64,000 nt of DNA from Stutzerimonas balearica DSM 6083 (GCF_000818015.1 NZ_CP007511.1:1598001-1662000); one strand, 5' to 3'; counted from the stretch's first letter, positions 7,784 through 17,309 are shown. Notes: generated by a model not told the origin, from the sequence alone. A program made the numbers and translations.

Positions 7784-9994
7784 TCACTTGCTCACGTACT
7801 CGTACTGGTAGTAACCGTACTCGCCGTAGGTGGATGCCTTGCGGACCACGGCGTTGAAGATCACGCCCTTGACCAGCAGGCCGTTCTGCTCGAGGCGGCG
7901 CTTGGCGGCTTCGATTTCCTTGACGCCGTTCATGCCGTAGCGGGTGACCATCAGCGTGGTGCCGGCCTGGCTGCCGACCAGCGCCGCATCGGTAACGGCC
8001 AGGATCGGCGGGGTGTCGAAGATCACCAGGTCGTACATGGTCCCGACTTCCTTGACGAAACGGGAGAAGTTCTCGTGCATCAGCAGTTCCGACGGGTTCG
8101 GCGGCAGCTGGCCGTGGGTGATCACGTGCAGGTTGTTCAGCTGGGTCTTCTGGATCGCGTCGAACAGGGTGATGCGGCCGGACAGGATGTCGGACAGACC
8201 CTTGTTGCCGTCGCAGCGCATGACCTTGTGCAGATAGCCCTTGCGCATGTCGGCGTCGACCAGCAGCACGCGCTTGCCGGACTGGGCGATCACCGCCGCG
8301 AGGTTGGTGGTGACGAACGACTTGCCGACCGCCGGGCTCGGGCCGGTAATCATCAGCACGTTGTTCTTCGCCTCGATCATGGCGAAGTGCAGGCTGGTGC
8401 GCAGGCTGCGCATCGCTTCGGTGGCCAGATCCGCCGGGTCGTTCACCGTCAGCAGGTAGGAAGCCGTGCTCTTGTCGCGCTTGAAGTTCGCCAGGCGCTT
8501 CTCGATGGCCGACTGCTTGTCGCTGAACGGAATCGCCGCGTAGACCGGGGTGCCGGTGCGCTCGATGTCTTCGGGGTTTTCCACGCCGCGCTTGAGCGCT
8601 TCGCGGACATAGACGAAGGCAGTGGCGAGGATCAGGCCGAGCAGCGTCGCCACGATAACCACCAGCGGCTTGTTCGGCTTGACCGGGTTTTCCAGGTCCG
8701 CGGCAGCGTGGTCGATGATGCGCACGTTGCCCACGGTGCCGGCACGGATGATGTCCAGCTCCTGGGTCTTGTTCAGCAGCATCGAGTAGGTTTCCGAGGA
8801 AACTTCCACGTCACGCGTCAGGCGCAGCAGCTCCTGCTGGGTGGAGGGCAGCGTACCGATCTGCTTCTCCAGTTCGGCCTTCTGCGCCTGCAGCTGGCTG
8901 ATCTGGTTCATCAGCGCCTGGAAGTTCGGGTGCTGGCGGGTGAAGCGGCGCTCCATCTCGGTGCGCTTGAGGTTCTGCTCGGAGATCTGCTTTTCCAGGT
9001 CGACGATGCGATCGAGCACCGACTGCGTCTCGGCGGTGATGTCGACGGTGCCCGAACCGGTCTGGTACTTGTTCAGCGCCGTCTGGGCCGATTCGAGCTT
9101 CTTGCGTACGGCCGGAACCTGCTCGGCGAGGAACTCCAGGCTCTGCGTGGCTTCGGCGGCGTTGCGTGCGACGTTCTGCTGGACGTAGCGACTGGCCACT
9201 TCTTCGAGCACGCGTACCGCCTGCTCGGGGTTGGTGTCCTCGAGGGTGACGTTGACGATGCCCGACTGCTTGCCATGCTCGCCGGCGGACAGGCGGTTCT
9301 GGTAGTCCTCGGTGGTGTTGTAGGTGCGGTTCTTGATCACCGTGAAGGTGGTGCCGGGGCGCGCCAGCAGCTCTTCTACGTTGATGCGGTAGTCCTCGGT
9401 CTCGACCGGTTCGCCAACCACGCCCTGGGCGACCACTTCGTCATCGGTATCGCGCAGGATGAAACCGTTGTTCTCCGCGGCCTCGAGGGTCAGCTCTTCG
9501 CCGTGCATCTTGTCCGGCACTTCGAGCAGCGTGATTTTCAGCTTCTCGCCGCCCCAGGCATAGGCGTCGAAGCCGGCCGGGTACCAGCCCAGCTCGTTCT
9601 CTTCGGTCGGCTCGAAGCGACGTGCCATGAAGCCGCCGATGATCGGGAAGTGGTGCGGCTTGATGATGATGTCCAGGTTCAGGTTCTCGACCGCGCCACC
9701 CACGACCGAGCGCGACTTGAGCAGGGCGATCTCGGTCTGTGCCGGAGATACCGGCGGGTTGGTGTTGACCACATCGGTCAGGCTGGGCAGGCCGGTCTTC
9801 GGTTCGATCTGGATCATGGCGCTGGCCAGGTATACCGGGGTTGCCAGCAGCGCATAGGCGATGCCCAGCGCGGCGAAGAAGCCGGTGATGCCAAGGATCA
9901 GCACGCGGTTGTTGATGAAGGTGTCAAAGAGGTGGGCAAGGTCAATGTCCTTTTCCTCTTTGGTCTCGTAGATCGGGCGAGGCATGGTGGTCAT
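7784..9994 (-). CDS. wzc: Polysaccharide co-polymerase / bacterial tyrosine autokinase (Wzc family)
   Basis: A 736-residue inner-membrane protein that controls chain length and, through cycles of autophosphorylation, EPS polymerisation and export. Domains: first membrane segment (about 32-57), a large periplasmic region with coiled coil (about 270-380), second membrane segment (about 440-460), then the BY-kinase domain with Walker A GPSPAVGKS (about 551-559), Walker A' VDADMRKG (about 579-586) and Walker B IFDTPP (about 658-663). A C-terminal tyrosine cluster, YGEYGYYQYEY, provides the autophosphorylation sites. Fusion of the periplasmic and kinase parts in one chain is the proteobacterial arrangement. 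It lies 16 nt after the phosphatase gene that should reverse its phosphorylation. No wza is seen next to it, which is unusual. Confidence 0.95.
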   Translation of the reverse strand: MTTMPRPIYETKEEKDIDLAHLFDTFINNRVLILGITGFFAALGIAYALLATPVYLASAMIQIEPKTGLPSLTDVVNTNPPVSPAQTEIALLKSRSVVGGAVENLNLDIIIKPHHFPIIGGFMARRFEPTEENELGWYPAGFDAYAWGGEKLKITLLEVPDKMHGEELTLEAAENNGFILRDTDDEVVAQGVVGEPVETEDYRINVEELLARPGTTFTVIKNRTYNTTEDYQNRLSAGEHGKQSGIVNVTLEDTNPEQAVRVLEEVASRYVQQNVARNAAEATQSLEFLAEQVPAVRKKLESAQTALNKYQTGSGTVDITAETQSVLDRIVDLEKQISEQNLKRTEMERRFTRQHPNFQALMNQISQLQAQKAELEKQIGTLPSTQQELLRLTRDVEVSSETYSMLLNKTQELDIIRAGTVGNVRIIDHAAADLENPVKPNKPLVVIVATLLGLILATAFVYVREALKRGVENPEDIERTGTPVYAAIPFSDKQSAIEKRLANFKRDKSTASYLLTVNDPADLATEAMRSLRTSLHFAMIEAKNNVLMITGPSPAVGKSFVTTNLAAVIAQSGKRVLLVDADMRKGYLHKVMRCDGNKGLSDILSGRITLFDAIQKTQLNNLHVITHGQLPPNPSELLMHENFSRFVKEVGTMYDLVIFDTPPILAVTDAALVGSQAGTTLMVTRYGMNGVKEIEAAKRRLEQNGLLVKGVIFNAVVRKASTYGEYGYYQYEYVSK

Positions 9995-10010
9995 TGAAGT
10001 TCCTTCTTCT

Positions 10011-10448
10011 TTATTTCAGGTAAGGAATCCAGCTTTCGACGGCTTGCGTCAGAAGCGTGTGTACGTGATCGAATGCAGGCTTGGACTGGCGGTAGGGATC
10101 GGGGATCTCCATGTCGTCCCGCCATTTGCCGATCAGGAAGGTCTTGCCATGGACCTCGGGTGCCATCTGGCGGATGTGGTGGATGTGGCTGTTTTCCATG
10201 GCGAGGATGAGATCGGCCTCGTGCAGCATGTGGGCATCCACCTGCCGCGCCCGGTGGGCCGTATGCTCCAGCCCGTGCTCCTGCAAAACCTCGTGTGCGG
10301 TCTTGTCCATCGGGTTACCTACTAGTGCGCCGATACCTGCCGAACTGATCGTCAGGCCCTTTCCACTGAGCCTGTGCTGGAGCATCGCTTCGGCCATCGG
10401 GCTTCGGCAGATGTTTCCGACACAGACGATGAGAATGTTGTTGAACAT
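10011..10448 (-). CDS. wzb: Low-molecular-weight protein-tyrosine phosphatase (Wzb-like)
   Basis: A 145-residue cytosolic phosphatase expected to dephosphorylate the Wzc tyrosine cluster. The P-loop C9-V-G-N-I-C-R15-S and the general-acid motif DPYR (D117) are both present, and the length is typical. I start at the ATG at 10448, where the conserved N-terminus begins; an earlier in-frame start would add about 18 unrelated residues. A run of six T lies just before this ATG on the coding strand. It sits between wcaJ (150 bp upstream) and wzc (16 bp downstream). Confidence 0.94.
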   Translation of the reverse strand: MFNNILIVCVGNICRSPMAEAMLQHRLSGKGLTISSAGIGALVGNPMDKTAHEVLQEHGLEHTAHRARQVDAHMLHEADLILAMENSHIHHIRQMAPEVHGKTFLIGKWRDDMEIPDPYRQSKPAFDHVHTLLTQAVESWIPYLK

Positions 10449-10598
10449 AAAAAACTCTGCCTCACCGGCCGGCCCGCGAGGGCCCGCCGATTTGGAACGC
10501 AAATGAGATAGTGTCTGTCGCCATTAGTTCCTCCCTGATCGCGGCGCCGGCGAGCCATGTGTGACGGCCCTTTGCGGGTGACCGGCGCGGGCGCGTTA

Positions 10599-12032
10599 TC
10601 AGTACACGTCCTTGTTCGACAGCAGCGCGGGAACGGTGCGCAGGAGGATGTAGATGTCGAACCAGACGGACCAACGCTCGATGTAGTCGAGGTCGTACTC
10701 GACGCGCTTCTCGATCTTCTCGAGCGTGTCGGTTTCGCCGCGGTAGCCGTTGATCTGTGCCCAGCCGGTGATCCCTGGCTTGACCCGATGACGTGCCGAG
10801 TATTCGGCCACGGCTTCTTCGAACAGCACGCCAGCGGCCTTGGTCGCGGTGGCATGCGGGCGCGGGCCGACCATCGACATGCTGCCGAGGAACACGTTGA
10901 GCAGCTGTGGCAGTTCGTCCAGGCTGGTCTTGCGGATGAAGTGCCCGACGCGGGTGATGCGGTCGTCGCCGCGCGTGGTCTGCCGGTCGGCGTTGGCGTC
11001 GCTCTTCTCGTGGTACATCGAGCGGAACTTGAACACTTCGATCAGGCGGTTGTTGTAGCCGTAGCGCTTCTGCTTGAACAGCACCGGGCCGGGCGAGTCG
11101 AGCTTGATCGCCAGCGCCACGACCAGCATCACCGGAGCCGCGAAGAGCAGGGCGATGCTCGACAGCACGATGTCCTCGAGGCGCTTGAAGAATGGCGACC
11201 AGCCGCGCAGGGGCACGTCGGAGGCGATCAGCGTCGGCAGGCCGGCAACCTCGGTGATGCGCTTGTTGGCCCGGCGGAAGGCAACCATGTCCGGTACCAG
11301 CAGCACGTTTACCGGCAGCTGGCGCAGGTGGTCGATGACCTGGCCGATACGGCTGTCGGCGAACCAGGGCAGGGCGACCAGGACCTGGGTGACCTTTTCC
11401 TCGCGGATCATGCGTTCCAGATCACGGGTGTTGCCCAGCAGCGGCAGGTTCGCCAGCTCGGACGGCAGGCGTTCCAGTCGGTCGTCGATGAAGCCGAGCA
11501 CGCCGGTGCGGATGTCGCGGTTGTGCTGCAGGTATTCGGCCACGCGGATACCGTTATCCGTGCCGCCGAGAATCACCGCGTTCTGCAGGTACATGCCGCG
11601 CGCCATGCGGCGGCGGAACAGCGAAAGCATGGCCAGCCGTTCGGCACCGAACAGCGCCAGGCTGGTGAAGAACCAGAATGCCAGGTGCTCGCTCTGCAGG
11701 TAGCTGAACATGCCCATGCCCTGGTGCATGAAGATCAGCAGGCTGAACGCGGCGGCCCAGGCCAGCAGCATGATGCGGAAGCGCAACAGGGTGCTGAACA
11801 CCTCCTCGCTATAGATGCCCAGCGACTGGAAGATGATCACCGAGATCACCCCGAAGAACACCAGAAAGGCACTGAACGGACCGCCGGACGACGGCAGATC
11901 GGGCAGCAGAAGGAGCAGCAGGAGCCCGGGCAGGATCGCCGTCAGGCCGTGAATCAGCCGGATGCTGGCGAGAAAGTAATCAACGAAGCTTGGGTGAGCA
12001 TACTCAAGGGTTCCAACGGACTGTAAACGCAT
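10599..12032 (-). CDS. wcaJ: Undecaprenyl-phosphate glucose (hexose) phosphotransferase, WcaJ/PssY family
   Basis: A 477-residue initiating enzyme that transfers a hexose-1-phosphate from a UDP-sugar to undecaprenyl phosphate, the first step of EPS repeat synthesis. The N-terminal half has about four membrane helices and a CoA-binding-like/Rossmann domain ([13 protein letters not shown]). The C-terminal third is the bacterial sugar transferase domain, with [10 protein letters not shown], the [12 protein letters not shown] motif, FKFRSM and DELPQL. The start ATG at 12032 is preceded by GGAAGGAG. As first gene of the operon, with a 376-bp upstream region, it probably marks the main promoter. 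Glucose is the usual substrate of WcaJ, but galactose transferases look alike. Confidence 0.92.
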   Translation of the reverse strand: MRLQSVGTLEYAHPSFVDYFLASIRLIHGLTAILPGLLLLLLLPDLPSSGGPFSAFLVFFGVISVIIFQSLGIYSEEVFSTLLRFRIMLLAWAAAFSLLIFMHQGMGMFSYLQSEHLAFWFFTSLALFGAERLAMLSLFRRRMARGMYLQNAVILGGTDNGIRVAEYLQHNRDIRTGVLGFIDDRLERLPSELANLPLLGNTRDLERMIREEKVTQVLVALPWFADSRIGQVIDHLRQLPVNVLLVPDMVAFRRANKRITEVAGLPTLIASDVPLRGWSPFFKRLEDIVLSSIALLFAAPVMLVVALAIKLDSPGPVLFKQKRYGYNNRLIEVFKFRSMYHEKSDANADRQTTRGDDRITRVGHFIRKTSLDELPQLLNVFLGSMSMVGPRPHATATKAAGVLFEEAVAEYSARHRVKPGITGWAQINGYRGETDTLEKIEKRVEYDLDYIERWSVWFDIYILLRTVPALLSNKDVY

Positions 12033-12408
12033 TACAAGGCTCCTTCCTCAGCTAAAGCAGCTGACTCAACGCTCGAATTAATCGCCCGCGGATGCCGGCC
12101 TTGATGGCAGGCCGCTATCGCAACCGACTCGGGACTCCTGCTCCGACCCTGGGGCCCAACAGGAGTTCAGTCGCTCTCGTCGTGTCGTCGGAAAAATAAC
12201 GAACTTCGATTTGCCTGCGTAAGTGACTGATTTGTATGGGAAATGAATAGAAGGGCGCTTTTAGAGCGGTTGCCTGCTAGGCGACGAAGGTGAACGCGTT
12301 GGGCGCGTCCTATCGAAGTTTTGGATTAATTCCGGGCGACGCAGCACGGCACAAACTTTCGTTTCCGGGTTCAGTCTCATGCGCAACAACCGCAGAAGGA
12401 TGCGTTCG
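12033..12408. promoter_or_regulatory. Divergent intergenic region between wcaJ and yegS
   Basis: 376 bp between the EPS operon and yegS, more AT-rich than its surroundings near 12,190-12,260 and probably carrying both promoters. On the wcaJ side there are two inverted repeats: TCAGCT-N5-AGCTGA at 12048-12064, just ahead of the wcaJ ribosome site, and ACTCCTG-N19-CAGGAGT at 12134-12166. The predicted wcaJ leader contains two pairs of GGA triplets, the core of RsmA/CsrA sites. I could not place a convincing -35/-10 pair on either strand, and I see no gene or RNA here. Confidence 0.5.
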
Positions 12409-13308
12409 ATGAATCCACCCAAGGCACTGCTGATCCTGCACGGCAAGCAGGCGTCCAATGCCGACGTTCGCGAGGCGGTCACGCTGCAGCGTGAACTCGG
12501 CTGGGAGCTGGCGGTACGCGTGACCTGGGAGCCGGGTGATACCGAGCGCCTGGTGCATGAAGCGCTGGCTGCCGGCTACCGCACGCTGATCGCCGGCGGT
12601 GGCGACGGAACCTTGCGCGAGACGGTGCAGGCGCTCGTCGCCAGTGGCAGCGATGCCAGCCTGGCGCTGATGCCATTGGGTACCGCCAACGACTTCGCGC
12701 GCGCCGCCGGCATTTCCCTGGTGCCGGGGGAGGCGCTTGCCCTGCTCGATGAGCCGCCGGTACTCATCGACCTCGGCGAGATGAACGGTGAGCCGTTCGT
12801 CAACATGGCCACCGGCGGATTCGGCAGCCGGGTCACCTCCAGTACCTCCGAAGAGCTCAAGCGTGTGCTGGGCGGCGGCGCCTACCTGTTGACCGGGCTG
12901 ACGCGCTTCGCAGAGATCGGCTCGGCGCACGGCCGGTTCCGCGGGCCGGGCTTCGACTGGGAAGGCGACTTTCTGGCCTTTGGCGTCGGCAACGGCAGGC
13001 AGGCCGGCGGCGGTCAGCTGCTGTGCCCGCAGGCACAAGTGGATGACGGCCTGCTCGATGTGTGCATCGTGCCGGCGCCGGACGACGCCGTCGGTACGCT
13101 CGGCACGCTGCTCAGCGGCGGGCTGCTCGGGGTCGACGCTGTTTCAGTCAGCGCGCGGGTGCCCTGGCTGGAGATCGACGCCCCGCAGCCGATCGACGTC
13201 AATCTCGATGGCGAGCCGGTGCTCGGCGAGCAGCTGCGCTTCGGCGTGCGCCCGCGAGCATTGCGCATGCACCTGCCGGCCGGCTCCCCGCTGCTTGTCG
13301 GCAACTGA
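12409..13308 (+). CDS. yegS: Lipid kinase, YegS/diacylglycerol kinase family
   Basis: A 299-residue cytosolic or membrane-associated kinase that phosphorylates lipids with a free hydroxyl, such as phosphatidylglycerol in the YegS case. The nucleotide-binding GGGDGT motif (63-68) and PLGTANDFARA define the DAGK catalytic domain. The C-terminal half has the beta-sandwich typical of YegS/DgkB, with GNGRQAGGG and NLDGEP. I start at the ATG at 12409, with AGAAGGA 10 nt upstream, rather than at an ATG 30 nt earlier, because family alignments begin near PKALLILHGK. Confidence 0.9.
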   Translation: MNPPKALLILHGKQASNADVREAVTLQRELGWELAVRVTWEPGDTERLVHEALAAGYRTLIAGGGDGTLRETVQALVASGSDASLALMPLGTANDFARAAGISLVPGEALALLDEPPVLIDLGEMNGEPFVNMATGGFGSRVTSSTSEELKRVLGGGAYLLTGLTRFAEIGSAHGRFRGPGFDWEGDFLAFGVGNGRQAGGGQLLCPQAQVDDGLLDVCIVPAPDDAVGTLGTLLSGGLLGVDAVSVSARVPWLEIDAPQPIDVNLDGEPVLGEQLRFGVRPRALRMHLPAGSPLLVGN

Positions 13309-13352
13309 CGCCGGCTGCGAGAAATCCGCCTGCAACGGTAAAGCCTGGCGCG

Positions 13353-13380
13353 ACGCGGCCGATACCTCGGTATCCCGCGT
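13353..13380 (+). terminator. Hairpin between yegS and cheV
   Basis: ACGCGG-CC-GATACC pairs with GGTATC-CCGCGT around a 2-nt centre, giving 12 pairs interrupted by a CC bulge. It ends 9 nt before the cheV ribosome-binding AAGGAG. No T-run follows. It could end yegS transcripts inefficiently, or act as a leader structure or operator for cheV. Confidence 0.45.
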
Positions 13381-13397
13381 TAACCAAGGAGTCCGCC

Positions 13398-14330
13398 ATG
13401 GCCGGAATTCTCGACTCAGTCGATCAACGTACCCGTCTGGTGGGGCAGAACCGCCTGGAAATCCTCATGTTCCGGCTGGCCGGGCGGCAGAAGTTCGCGA
13501 TCAACGTGTTCAAGGTGCAGGAAGTCGTCCAGCTACCGAAGATGACGCTAATGCCGCATCGCCACAGCTCGGTGTGCGGGGTGATCAACCTGCGCGGCCA
13601 GACGCTGCCGGTGATCGATCTGTCCCTGGCGATCGGCCTGCGCCCGCTGGTGCCCGATGAGCGCAGCACCATCATCGTCACCGAATACAACCGTACCGTG
13701 CAGGCGTTTCTGGTTGGCAGCGTCGACCGCATTCTCAACCTGAACTGGGACGAGGTGATGCCGCCGCCGAGCACCGCTGGCCGCCAGCATTACCTCACCG
13801 CGATCACCAAGGTCGAGAACGAGCTGGTCGAGGTGATTGATGTGGAGAAGGTCCTCGCCGAGATCGTCCCCTACGACACCAGCATTCCGGCCGAACGCCT
13901 GGCCGACCCGCTGCTCGAGCGCGCGCGCGGTCGCGAAGTGCTTTGCGTCGACGATTCGAGCGTCGCCCTGGCCCAGCTGCGCGATACCCTGGTGCAGCTC
14001 GGCGTGACGATCCATACCGCCACCGACGGCCTCAAGGGGCTGAACATGCTGCGCGCCTGGGCCGATGCCGGTGAAGTGCTGACCGACAAGCTGCTGATGG
14101 TCTTCACGGATGCCGAAATGCCGGAGATGGACGGCTATCGGCTGACCACCGAGATCCGCCATGACCCACGCATGCGCGACCTCTACGTGGTGCTGCACAC
14201 CTCGCTGTCCGGTTCGTTCAACCAGGCGATGGTGCAGAAGGTCGGCTGCGACAACTTCCTTTCCAAGTTCCAGCCGGAAAAGCTCGTCGACGTGGTGCGC
14301 GATCGCTTGCAGCGCGACGAACCGCACTGA
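13398..14330 (+). CDS. cheV: Chemotaxis coupling protein CheV (CheW domain plus receiver)
   Basis: A 310-residue cytosolic protein with an N-terminal CheW-like domain (about 18-160) that docks to chemoreceptors and CheA, followed by a receiver domain (about 178-305). The receiver has the acidic pair D185-D186 and phospho-acceptor D238 in MVFTDAEMPEMDGY. Phosphorylation by CheA is thought to tune receptor coupling during adaptation. The ATG at 13398 follows AAGGAG; upstream in-frame codons overlap yegS and are not conserved in character. No other chemotaxis gene is adjacent, so this is an orphan CheV, as is common in pseudomonads. Confidence 0.93.
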   Translation: MAGILDSVDQRTRLVGQNRLEILMFRLAGRQKFAINVFKVQEVVQLPKMTLMPHRHSSVCGVINLRGQTLPVIDLSLAIGLRPLVPDERSTIIVTEYNRTVQAFLVGSVDRILNLNWDEVMPPPSTAGRQHYLTAITKVENELVEVIDVEKVLAEIVPYDTSIPAERLADPLLERARGREVLCVDDSSVALAQLRDTLVQLGVTIHTATDGLKGLNMLRAWADAGEVLTDKLLMVFTDAEMPEMDGYRLTTEIRHDPRMRDLYVVLHTSLSGSFNQAMVQKVGCDNFLSKFQPEKLVDVVRDRLQRDEPH

Positions 14331-14378
14331 CGCGGCCTGCGTTATGCTGCGGCGCTTCCCTGCCGTTGGAGGCGTCGC

Positions 14379-15182
14379 ATGCAGCTTTCCTCGATCTACC
14401 GCTTTGCCCTCAAGTCGGCCGCTGGCGAGTCCCTGTCAGCGGCACGAACCGACTCGCTTGGTCTGGTCGGCGATCGGCGCTGGATGCTGGTCGATGCGCA
14501 GAGTGGGCGCTTCCTGACCCAGCGCCTGCTGCCGCAGATGACCTTGCTCCAGGCGCGCTGGCTGGCAGCCGACACACTGGGCCTGACGGCGCCGGGCCAA
14601 TCGCCTATCGAAGTGAAGGTTCCCGGCGCGGACAGCCCGCGCTGCGGTGTGCTGATCTGGAAGGAGACGCTCAGTGTGCCGGATGCCGGTGATGCCGCGG
14701 CCGCCTGGCTGAGCGACTGGCTGCAGCGCCCGTGCCGCCTGGTTTATCTGCCGGCCGAGCAGGGCATCCAGATCGACCGGAACTATGCCCGGCCGGGCGA
14801 GCGAGCGGCCTTCAGTGACGGTTTTCCCTTCCTGCTGATCGGCCAGGCCTCGCTGGATGATCTGATCGAGCGCGTCGGACGTCCGCTGAAGATGCTGCGC
14901 TTTCGTCCCAACCTGGTGGTCGCCGGAGCCGAACCGTATGCCGAGGACCGCTGGAAACGCATCCGTATCGGCGACTTGGAGCTGCGGGTGGTCAAGCCCT
15001 GTTCGCGTTGCGTGATCCCCACGATCGACCTGCTGACCGCCGAGCGCGCAGCGGACCGCGAGCCGCTGACCACGCTGCTGGGCTACCGCAAAGGCGAGGG
15101 TGGCGTGTTCTTCGGCCAGAACCTGATCGCCGAGCGACCTGGCGAGTTGGCGGTCGGTATGCCCGTCGAAGTGCTCGAGTGA
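14379..15182 (+). CDS. MOSC domain-containing protein (YcbX-like)
   Basis: A 267-residue protein with an N-terminal MOSC_N beta-barrel (about 1-115) and a C-terminal MOSC domain carrying the conserved cysteine in KPCSRCVIPTID (about 207-218), where molybdenum cofactor sulfur is bound or transferred. Relatives such as E. coli YcbX reduce N-hydroxylated base analogues and contribute to detoxification, but the C-terminal ferredoxin domain of YcbX is absent here. It ends 4 bp from the convergent slt gene. Confidence 0.85.
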   Translation: MQLSSIYRFALKSAAGESLSAARTDSLGLVGDRRWMLVDAQSGRFLTQRLLPQMTLLQARWLAADTLGLTAPGQSPIEVKVPGADSPRCGVLIWKETLSVPDAGDAAAAWLSDWLQRPCRLVYLPAEQGIQIDRNYARPGERAAFSDGFPFLLIGQASLDDLIERVGRPLKMLRFRPNLVVAGAEPYAEDRWKRIRIGDLELRVVKPCSRCVIPTIDLLTAERAADREPLTTLLGYRKGEGGVFFGQNLIAERPGELAVGMPVEVLE

Positions 15183-15186
15183 GGGC

Positions 15187-17109
15187 TCACTGGCCCTCGA
15201 AGTAACGCTCGTGCCATTCCACCAGCGGCTGCGGTGTATTGAGCTTCTGCCCGTAGATGACCGAGTAGGTCAGCACGTTCTGCACGTACTGGCGGGTCTC
15301 GTCGAAGGGGATGTTCTCGACCCAGACGTCGAACGAGAGATGCTCGGCGTTGCGCAACCACTGGCGAACCCGCCCGGGGCCGGCGTTGTAGGCGGCCGAG
15401 GCAAGGACCCGGTTGCCGTTGAACTGGTTGTAGATCTGGCTGAGGTAGGCGGTGCCGAGCTGGATGTTGACGTCCGGGTTGAGTACCTGCTGGGTTGACG
15501 ACAGCGGAATACCGAAGCGCCGCGCGGTTTCCTTGGCCGTGGCCGGCATCAGCTGCATCAGCCCGGTGGCACCGACGTGCGAACGTGCGTCGGCCATGAA
15601 GGCGCTTTCCTGTCGGGTAATCGCGAAGGCCCAGCTGGGGTGGATTTCGCGTGCGCGAGCGGCCTTGACCAGGGTGCCGCGATGGGCCATCGGAAAGCGG
15701 ATGTCCAGGTCGTCCCAGTACTGGGCCTGGCTGATCGTGCGGATCGCCGGGAAGTACCAACCCTTTTCGTAAGCCAGCTGCGCCTGGGCGACCAGCTCGT
15801 CGCGGTCAAACAGGCGGCTGACGTGATACCACTCCCGACGGCCGTCGACGATCTGTCCGCGGGCATGAAATTCCAGGGCCCGCCGGATGCCGGCGGTGTT
15901 GCGCACCTTCTGCATCACCTTTGGCGGCAGGTTCAAAGGCTGGTGGTTGAGCTTGTACGGGGCCTGGATACGGTCGGCCGACAGAAAGCCATAGAAGTCC
16001 CGCTCCTTGGCGACCGGGGCATAGAGCGAGATGGCTTGCGGACTGTTCGGTTCCTTCAGCTCCAGGCTGCGTGCGCGCCAGTAGCGCCAGCGGTTGGTCT
16101 TGGCCAGGTCTTCGGGGAAGCGACTGGTCAGGGCGTAGGCATCGTCCCAGCGGCCCAGGCGCAGCAGCAGCCGCGCACGCCACTCGCTGACGGTGTTGTC
16201 GCGCAGTTCGGGGTCGTATTCGGCCATGACTTGCAGGGCGCGACTGTCGAAGCGCCGCGCCAGCGTCAGGCCGATCTGCCGGGCGATGGCAACCTTCTCC
16301 TCGGCCGAGAAGGCCATGCGCCGGGCGTAGCTGTCGAGCAGGCCGAGCGCCTTTTCCGGATCCTGACGGGCCAGGCGGCGCAGGCCGATCGAGACCACGT
16401 CGGCCATGGCCGTGTTGCCGCTGGCGAAGCGCTCGGTCTGGCTCAGTAGCTGAGGTTTCTGCGCCACTTCGAGCAGCAGCTCGCCATAGGCCCGGTGGCT
16501 GGTGAGCTGCTTGATCAGGTAGCTGGCCAGGCCATAGTTGCCGTTCTCCACGGCCAGCTTGGTGCGTTTCCAGCGACGCTCCTCGGTGAGCCCGCCGCGT
16601 GCCTGCCACATCTCGAACAGTGCGTCACAGGCCTCCGGCTGCGACTTGCCGACCAGCCAGAGCTTCTCCGCGGTGTTGTCGCCCTCGGCGACCGAATGGC
16701 TGACCTGGTACTGACCGAACAGGCAGTCGAGTTCGGTGAAATTGAGCTTGGGGTCGTAATAGGCGAGAAAGGTCTTCCAGTCGCCACGCGCGGCCAGCAG
16801 GCGCAGCCAGCGCAGCTTGAGCCAACCGATCTGGGGCAGGTCGCCGTGCTCGGCGAGAAACTTCTCGACATCGGCGTTGCTGGCGCTTTTCAGGCGAGCG
16901 GTCAGCTCGTCGTAGGCGAGGTACGGCTCCAGCGGGTAATCCCGCAGTACGGAGGCATAGCGACGATAAGGCCCGCTGTCGCCTTTCTCCAGCGCCCGCT
17001 TGGCTTCGTCGTAGTAGCGACGCTGCTGCTCCAGGCTCGCGGCGGTAGCCTGGAGCGCGAGGGTGGTGATCAGCAGGGACAGCAGGAGGCGGGGGAGTCG
17101 ACTGCGCAT
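15187..17109 (-). CDS. slt: Soluble lytic murein transglycosylase (Slt70 family)
   Basis: A 640-residue periplasmic enzyme that cleaves the MurNAc-GlcNAc bond of peptidoglycan with formation of anhydro-MurNAc. It has a signal peptide (about 1-23, ending ATAA), a long alpha-helical superhelix (about 25-440), a linker domain, and a C-terminal lysozyme-like domain. The domain holds the catalytic glutamate in ITRQESAF (about E501), GLMQLMPATA, and AYNAGPGRV. I start at the ATG at 17109, with GGAAG 6 nt upstream. A longer in-frame reading from 17349 crosses the divergent uup start and is not credible. Confidence 0.95.
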   Translation of the reverse strand: MRSRLPRLLLSLLITTLALQATAASLEQQRRYYDEAKRALEKGDSGPYRRYASVLRDYPLEPYLAYDELTARLKSASNADVEKFLAEHGDLPQIGWLKLRWLRLLAARGDWKTFLAYYDPKLNFTELDCLFGQYQVSHSVAEGDNTAEKLWLVGKSQPEACDALFEMWQARGGLTEERRWKRTKLAVENGNYGLASYLIKQLTSHRAYGELLLEVAQKPQLLSQTERFASGNTAMADVVSIGLRRLARQDPEKALGLLDSYARRMAFSAEEKVAIARQIGLTLARRFDSRALQVMAEYDPELRDNTVSEWRARLLLRLGRWDDAYALTSRFPEDLAKTNRWRYWRARSLELKEPNSPQAISLYAPVAKERDFYGFLSADRIQAPYKLNHQPLNLPPKVMQKVRNTAGIRRALEFHARGQIVDGRREWYHVSRLFDRDELVAQAQLAYEKGWYFPAIRTISQAQYWDDLDIRFPMAHRGTLVKAARAREIHPSWAFAITRQESAFMADARSHVGATGLMQLMPATAKETARRFGIPLSSTQQVLNPDVNIQLGTAYLSQIYNQFNGNRVLASAAYNAGPGRVRQWLRNAEHLSFDVWVENIPFDETRQYVQNVLTYSVIYGQKLNTPQPLVEWHERYFEGQ

Positions 17110-17300
17110 GAAACTTCCGGGGCAGATGGAGCGGGGGACCACGGGCACTAGCTTAGCTTGCCGCCCGAGGCAGTTAAACGTGCTATCGGCTGGCCGGCGC
17201 GAGAAAACAACGCCGCCGACGAACGACATCCAGGCCGCAACGTAGACGGCACGGGCCGGCTGTGCGAGAGCTGAGCCAGGGCCGGGTTCGCCTTGCCGTC

Positions 17301-17309
17301 TGCTAGAAT
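17301..17309 (+). promoter_or_regulatory. Extended -10 element ahead of uup
   Basis: TGC followed by TAGAAT forms an extended -10 (TGn-TAnnnT) 27 bp before the uup start. No good -35 is seen, as expected for an extended -10 promoter, and a GC-rich discriminator follows. Confidence 0.45.

Noticed and set aside
8075..9997. Long open reading frame antisense to wzc (and a similar one at 58669-61287 antisense to gtrS/gtsA)
   Set aside because: GC-rich codon bias makes long mirror frames; the sequences are His/Gln/Arg-rich, lack domains, and the opposite strand encodes clear family members.
12201..12226. GAACTT...CTGA resembling an AlgU (sigma-22) promoter
   Set aside because: The spacing is too long (19 nt instead of 16-17), and it points at yegS rather than at the EPS genes.
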